Assembly: GCA_002706585.1 (NCBI GenBank)
Contig: PALU01000012.1
Coordinates: 2,208-13,181, forward strand
Reading direction: 5' to 3'
From: Rickettsiales bacterium
Lineage (GTDB): Bacteria; Pseudomonadota; Alphaproteobacteria; TMED127
Length of the DNA: 10,974 bases
The first letter of the stretch is position 1. Each line of letters begins with the position of its first letter. A model generated the notes under the pieces. It had not been told where the DNA came from, did not search any database, and saw only the letters and a program-made list of their open reading frames with translations. Both the position numbers and the translations under genes were made by a program. Shown here one piece after another: positions 8,183-10,974 of this stretch.

Positions 8183-8870
8183 TTTCCTCTAATTGTGAGA
8201 TTATTTCTTTCAGTGTTTGGTTAGGATTATTAGAATTCGTAATGGCTCTTCCAATAATTAAAATAGATGAACCATTTTTTATTGCCTCTAATGGTGAACT
8301 TGTTCTTTTTTGATCATTGTTAGTATTACTTAACTGAATTCCAGGAGTCACAAAAATAAAGTCTTTTGGCATTTTATTTTTTAAATCCTTTACTTCAATT
8401 GAAGATGAAACCATTCCATCTACACCCCCCTCATATCCAATTTTTGATAGCTTTTCAACATAACTCTTAGAATTGATTTCAAGACCAAATTTTTTTAAAT
8501 CATTATCATTAAGGCTTGTAAGTAGAGAAACTCCTATTATTTTTGTTTTCATCTTAATATCAACCAGAGATCTTATCATATCTATTCCTCCATTAAGATG
8601 AGCAGTTAAATATTCTGGTTCAAGCTCTAACAAATTTCTTGCCGCTCTAGATACTGTATTTGGAATATCATTCAATTTTAAATCTAAGAAAATAGGTAAA
8701 TTGTATTTTTTCAGAGATTCAACACCTTTAATTCCATTTTTAAAAAAGAATTCTAAACCTACTTTAATACCGCCTACATTCTCTTTTATTCTTTCTACAA
8801 ATTGGCAAGTTTGTTTAAGTTCAGTAAAATCTAATGCACAAAAAATTTTATTCTTATGGCTTAATTTCAT
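8172..8870 (-). CDS. pyrF: Orotidine 5'-phosphate decarboxylase
   Basis: A 232-residue TIM-barrel enzyme that decarboxylates OMP to UMP, the last step of de novo UMP synthesis. The catalytic D-K-x-x-D signature is LDLKLNDIPNTV, with D63, K65 and D68. CALDF (11-15) and GIKVGLEFF (34-42) form the first strands, and FVTPGIQ and IGRAIT (phosphate gripper) close the barrel. Length fits the short bacterial PyrF type. The ATG overlaps the TGA of lapA as ATGA (8867-8870), and AAGGA (8881-8885, - strand) lies 10 nt before the start and could be its Shine-Dalgarno. pyrF next to trpF in this operon is a known alphaproteobacterial arrangement. Confidence 0.97.
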   Translation of the reverse strand: MKLSHKNKIFCALDFTELKQTCQFVERIKENVGGIKVGLEFFFKNGIKGVESLKKYNLPIFLDLKLNDIPNTVSRAARNLLELEPEYLTAHLNGGIDMIRSLVDIKMKTKIIGVSLLTSLNDNDLKKFGLEINSKSYVEKLSKIGYEGGVDGMVSSSIEVKDLKNKMPKDFIFVTPGIQLSNTNNDQKRTSSPLEAIKNGSSILIIGRAITNSNNPNQTLKEIISQLEENGN

Positions 8871-9087
8871 TTAAGAATTTTCCTTAATATAATAAAAAAT
8901 ACACCAAACATAAAACCTAAAGCAAAAATAAACAAAATTAAAAGATAAAGCTGGATGTCTAGTACATATGGAAATGGGAAAAAATTTAATTTGACATGAT
9001 ATTTATTTGCCAATGAAAAGAAAACAAAGAAAATTAGGAAAAAAAAAAAAAAAAAATACTTAAAAATTTTGCTAATTTACTTTTCAT
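8867..9087 (-). CDS. lapA: LapA-family (DUF1049) small inner-membrane protein, apparent frameshift in a T18 run
   Basis: This small gene has no uninterrupted reading frame. On the - strand an ATG at 9085-9087 has a good AAGGA ribosome binding site 6 nt upstream and reads MKSKLAKFLSIFF before entering a run of 18 T (9039-9056); in that frame it stops at 9034-9036. The frame one base over then reads on to a TGA at 8867-8869, with ...FFSLANKYHVKLNFFP, FPYVLDIQLYLL and ILFIFALGFMFG. That is the LapA pattern: a first membrane helix, a short N-x-x-x-V-x-L-x-x-x-P-x-P segment, a second helix with a G-x-x-x-G, then a basic tail. One extra T (or two fewer) joins the parts into a protein of about 73 (72) residues. 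LapA is linked to LPS assembly in E. coli. Position between ihfB (11-nt overlap) and pyrF (ATGA overlap) fits the usual alphaproteobacterial order. A TTG at 9011-9013 would give only 48 residues, without the first helix. Confidence 0.75.
9039..9056. repeat. 18-bp A/T homopolymer inside lapA
   Basis: A run of 18 A on the + strand (18 T on the coding strand of lapA), the longest homopolymer in the window. It lies exactly where the reading frame changes between the lapA start and the lapA body. Runs of this length are prone to sequencing error, replication slippage and RNA polymerase slippage. Confidence 0.95.
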
Positions 9088-9358
9088 TAATAATCCTTTT
9101 TAATTTTTTACTTGGATTAAAATATATTACATTCTTTTCTTTTATGAAAATTGATTCGCCAGTTGATGGATTTCTCCCTTTTCTTGCTTTTCTAACTTTG
9201 CTTGAAAAAGTTCCAAAACCTCTTATTTCAATGCGTGATCCTTTTACAAGAGATGAAGAAAAAAAACTTAGAATCTTATCTAAGGTTCTTTCCACTTCTC
9301 TTTTAGGAAGGTAATCAAATTTTTGTTCAAGAGACAAAAGTAGCTCAGATTTTTTCAT
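9077..9358 (-). CDS. ihfB: Integration host factor subunit beta
   Basis: A 93-residue HU/IHF-family DNA-bending protein that would pair with IHF alpha (gene not in the window) to bend DNA at specific sites in recombination, replication and transcription. KSELL at the N-terminus and IEIRGFGTFS (43-52) match IHF beta. The beta-arm carries GRNPSTGE (61-68) with the intercalating proline P64, and the C-terminus ends FNPSKKLKRIINEK. Length is the family norm (about 94). The genomic position, just downstream of rpsA and sppA, favours IhfB over HU, because rpsA-ihfB linkage is widespread in Proteobacteria. It starts one base after the sppA stop, without a strong ribosome binding site, and its end overlaps the lapA start by 11 nt. 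Confidence 0.93.
   Translation of the reverse strand: MKKSELLLSLEQKFDYLPKREVERTLDKILSFFSSSLVKGSRIEIRGFGTFSSKVRKARKGRNPSTGESIFIKEKNVIYFNPSKKLKRIINEK
9094..9098 (-). promoter_or_regulatory. Shine-Dalgarno of lapA (decides its start)
   Basis: AAGGA on the - strand lies 6 nt before the ATG at 9085-9087, inside the end of ihfB. It is the strongest argument that lapA begins at this ATG, which is in a different frame from the lapA body, and not at the later TTG. Confidence 0.65.
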
Positions 9359-9359
9359 A

Positions 9360-10247
9360 TTAATTACTCAGAATTGCAAGTATACCATTTAAAAAGTTTA
9401 CATTAATATTATTAATTTTATTTTTAAAAGATTTTATATTCAATATATTTAGAATATTATCTTTTGAAGAAATATCAATTACAGGAACATCATCTTCGAG
9501 ATTACCTCGTTGTTTTAACCAAATAATAGCATCTCTTTCTGATCCAATTTGATCAATTAAATTCATTCTCTTTGCCTGACTTCCAGTTAAAATTCGTCCA
9601 TCAGAAACCAAGTTGATTACTTCAGAAGAAATATCTCTCGAATCCTTTAGTATATTAAGAAATTCTTTTTGCATTAATGAAATTATTTCCTCAACATACT
9701 GTATTTGACTTTGATTTATCTTTTCTAAGGGGTTAGGAACAGATTTCAATTCTCCACTCTTTATTATGATAGGATTAACTCCAATTTTTTTTAATAGCTC
9801 ACTCATATCCGCGGTTTGTAAAATTACACCAATTGAACCGGTAATTGTTCCTTGGTTAGAGAAGATTTGTTCTGCACCTAGAGATACTAAGTATCCTCCT
9901 GAAGTTGCCATTTCTTTCATATAAACCGCAGTAGGAATTCTTTTTCCAATATTTTTAATTGAATCAAATATCTCTTTACTGCTTACAAAGGTTCCACCAG
10001 GTGAATTTATAATTACAAGTAGACCTTGTGCTGACATATCTTTATCCAACTTATCAATTTTTTCTAAAATATCATTTCTCTCATAGATCACCCCATCAAT
10101 AGACAATTTAGCTATAAAATCATTATTTTTATTAATGGAAAAAATTAAAGAAAGAAAAAAAACAGATATTAAAGATATGAAAAATGCTCTTATAATTAAT
10201 TTTTTCCTTTTACTGAAATAATCATTCAAAAAGGTATTATTTTTCAT
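9360..10247 (-). CDS. sppA: Signal peptide peptidase SppA (short 36K type)
   Basis: A membrane-anchored serine protease of family S49 that degrades cleaved signal peptides from the outer face of the inner membrane. Counted from the ATG at 10245-10247 it has 295 residues: a basic N-terminus (KRKK at 13-16), one membrane segment (about 19-37), then a single S49 domain with NSPGG (81-85), the nucleophile S116 in TSGGY, and the general base K168 in SGELKSVPNP. The Ser/Lys dyad is therefore complete. This is the short single-domain form, half the size of E. coli SppA. I chose this ATG because it gives a usual short N-terminus and an 11-nt overlap with rpsA, like two other junctions here. A GTG at 10287-10289 in the same frame would add 14 residues but has no ribosome binding site. 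Placement between rpsA and ihfB is a known alphaproteobacterial order. Confidence 0.94.
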   Translation of the reverse strand: MKNNTFLNDYFSKRKKLIIRAFFISLISVFFLSLIFSINKNNDFIAKLSIDGVIYERNDILEKIDKLDKDMSAQGLLVIINSPGGTFVSSKEIFDSIKNIGKRIPTAVYMKEMATSGGYLVSLGAEQIFSNQGTITGSIGVILQTADMSELLKKIGVNPIIIKSGELKSVPNPLEKINQSQIQYVEEIISLMQKEFLNILKDSRDISSEVINLVSDGRILTGSQAKRMNLIDQIGSERDAIIWLKQRGNLEDDVPVIDISSKDNILNILNIKSFKNKINNINVNFLNGILAILSN

Positions 10248-10974
10248 CTTTTTTCGACATTTTATTTTTATCTTCTTCAAGTGCAGCACCTAGAATATCG
10301 CCAATGCTCGCTCCAGATGAAGATGATCCATACTCTTTCAGTGCTTCTTTTTCTTCTTGTATTTCTAAATCTTTTACTGAAAGCTCATAAGAGTCGTTTT
10401 TAGGAACTTTTTTAATCACCTTTGCATCTATCTTTTCTTTGACTGCAAATCTATCAGTATTTTGCTCTGATTTTAATTTAGCTAGGTTAGATTTTTTTAT
10501 TAATCCTTTTTTATTTTCATCAAATGTAACAAAAATTTTATCTTTATCTATAGAGTCAACAATACCAGTTACAATTTTACCAATTAATTTATCGGTCTTA
10601 GATTTATCCTTCTGAAGTTGTTTGATACCAAGCGAAATTCTCTCCTTCTCAACATCAATTTCAAGTATTTTAAATTTAATCTTCTGATCTGATTTATAAT
10701 CTTTAATAGCTTCTTCTCCAGAATCTTCCCAGGAAATATCTGATAAATGAATCATTCCATCAAGTTCATATGATAACTCAACAAAAATACCAAATTCTGT
10801 AATATTTTTTATTTTACCTTCAAGGTTCTCACCTTTCTTATGCTCAGACGCATATTTTTTCCAAGGATTTTCATTACACTGTTTTAAGCCAAGACTAATT
10901 CTTCTCTTAACATTGTCTATTTCCAAAATAATTATTTCAACTTCCTCTCCAATCTTAACAATTGAATTAGGATT
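10237..10974 (-). CDS. rpsA: 30S ribosomal protein S1, C-terminal part (5' end beyond window)
   Basis: The last 245 codons of ribosomal protein S1, the mRNA-binding protein of the small subunit. The frame is open to the window edge, so the TTG at 10924-10926 is an internal Leu codon. Visible first is the tail of an S1 repeat (VKIGEEVEIIILEIDNVK, RISLGLKQC...NPW). Then comes a complete repeat (about residues 48-118 of the visible part, with GKIKNITEFGIFVEL and GMIHLSDISW), and a diverged last repeat (about 130-203). The tail EYGSSSSGASIGDILGAAL is typical of alphaproteobacterial S1. A charged extension, about 13 residues rich in Lys, Asp and Glu, follows it. As first visible gene of the - strand cluster, its promoter would lie outside the window. 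The ATG of sppA overlaps its last 11 nt. Confidence 0.97.
   Translation of the reverse strand, partial: NPNSIVKIGEEVEIIILEIDNVKRRISLGLKQCNENPWKKYASEHKKGENLEGKIKNITEFGIFVELSYELDGMIHLSDISWEDSGEEAIKDYKSDQKIKFKILEIDVEKERISLGIKQLQKDKSKTDKLIGKIVTGIVDSIDKDKIFVTFDENKKGLIKKSNLAKLKSEQNTDRFAVKEKIDAKVIKKVPKNDSYELSVKDLEIQEEKEALKEYGSSSSGASIGDILGAALEEDKNKMSKKDEK

Noticed and set aside
8871..9003. Alternative - strand frame between ihfB and pyrF ending at the TAA 8871-8873.
   Set aside because: Its translation is a Cys/Phe/Tyr-rich string with no LapA pattern; the neighbouring frame ending at 8867 carries the conserved segment and the ATGA junction with pyrF.
9011..9013. TTG on the - strand as the real start of lapA.
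   Set aside because: It would give only 48 residues, lose the first membrane helix, and ignore the ATG with a good Shine-Dalgarno at 9087; it remains a fallback if the tract length is truly 18 and no slippage occurs.
9069..9314. Open frame of 81 codons on the + strand opposite ihfB.
   Set aside because: It lies entirely antisense to a clear ihfB, has no recognisable family features, and is expected by chance opposite AT-rich Lys/Phe codons.

Overview
This is a strongly AT-rich, almost completely coding stretch of a bacterial chromosome. Gene content and order point to an alphaproteobacterium with a streamlined genome, of the kind found in low-GC marine lineages such as SAR11-like or HIMB59-like groups. 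The main evidence is the block rpsA-sppA-ihfB-lapA-pyrF-trpF-trpB-trpA-accD-folC convergent with an amgK-murU-...-trxA block, plus the C-terminal 'YGSSSSGASIGDILGAAL' tail of ribosomal protein S1, which is typical of Alphaproteobacteria. The lineage is inferred from gene order and protein features; no database search was possible.

Left arm, + strand (1-3350): the C-terminal part of an AmgK-like sugar kinase (cut by the window edge), a MurU-like nucleotidyltransferase, an exonuclease I (SbcB), and thioredoxin. AmgK and MurU would form the anomeric recycling shortcut that turns MurNAc into UDP-MurNAc. The exonuclease I is the surprise: from memory of alphaproteobacterial genomes, this slot between murU and trxA normally holds addB-addA.

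Right arm, - strand (10974 down to 3352): ribosomal protein S1 (5' end outside the window), an SppA-type signal peptide peptidase, IHF beta, a small LapA-like membrane protein, OMP decarboxylase (pyrF), phosphoribosylanthranilate isomerase (trpF), both tryptophan synthase subunits (trpB, trpA), acetyl-CoA carboxylase carboxyltransferase beta (accD) and folylpolyglutamate synthase (folC). The genes overlap or are at most 10 nt apart, so they look like one long transcription unit. It combines translation, DNA architecture, envelope, pyrimidine, tryptophan, fatty acid and folate functions. The trpEGDC half of the pathway is not here, which is the usual split in Alphaproteobacteria.

The two arms converge with a single base between the trxA and folC stop codons, leaving no room for a dedicated terminator. 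Counting lapA as a gene, only about 48 nt of the window are intergenic. The longest stretch that looks non-coding (8871-9076) actually holds lapA. Its start and its body lie in different frames, joined across a run of 18 T (coding strand): either a homopolymer length error, or a real frameshift that might be bypassed by slippage. No RNA genes, mobile elements, CRISPR arrays or clear terminators were seen. I found no wholly new system; the points most worth following up are lapA and the sbcB-for-addAB replacement.
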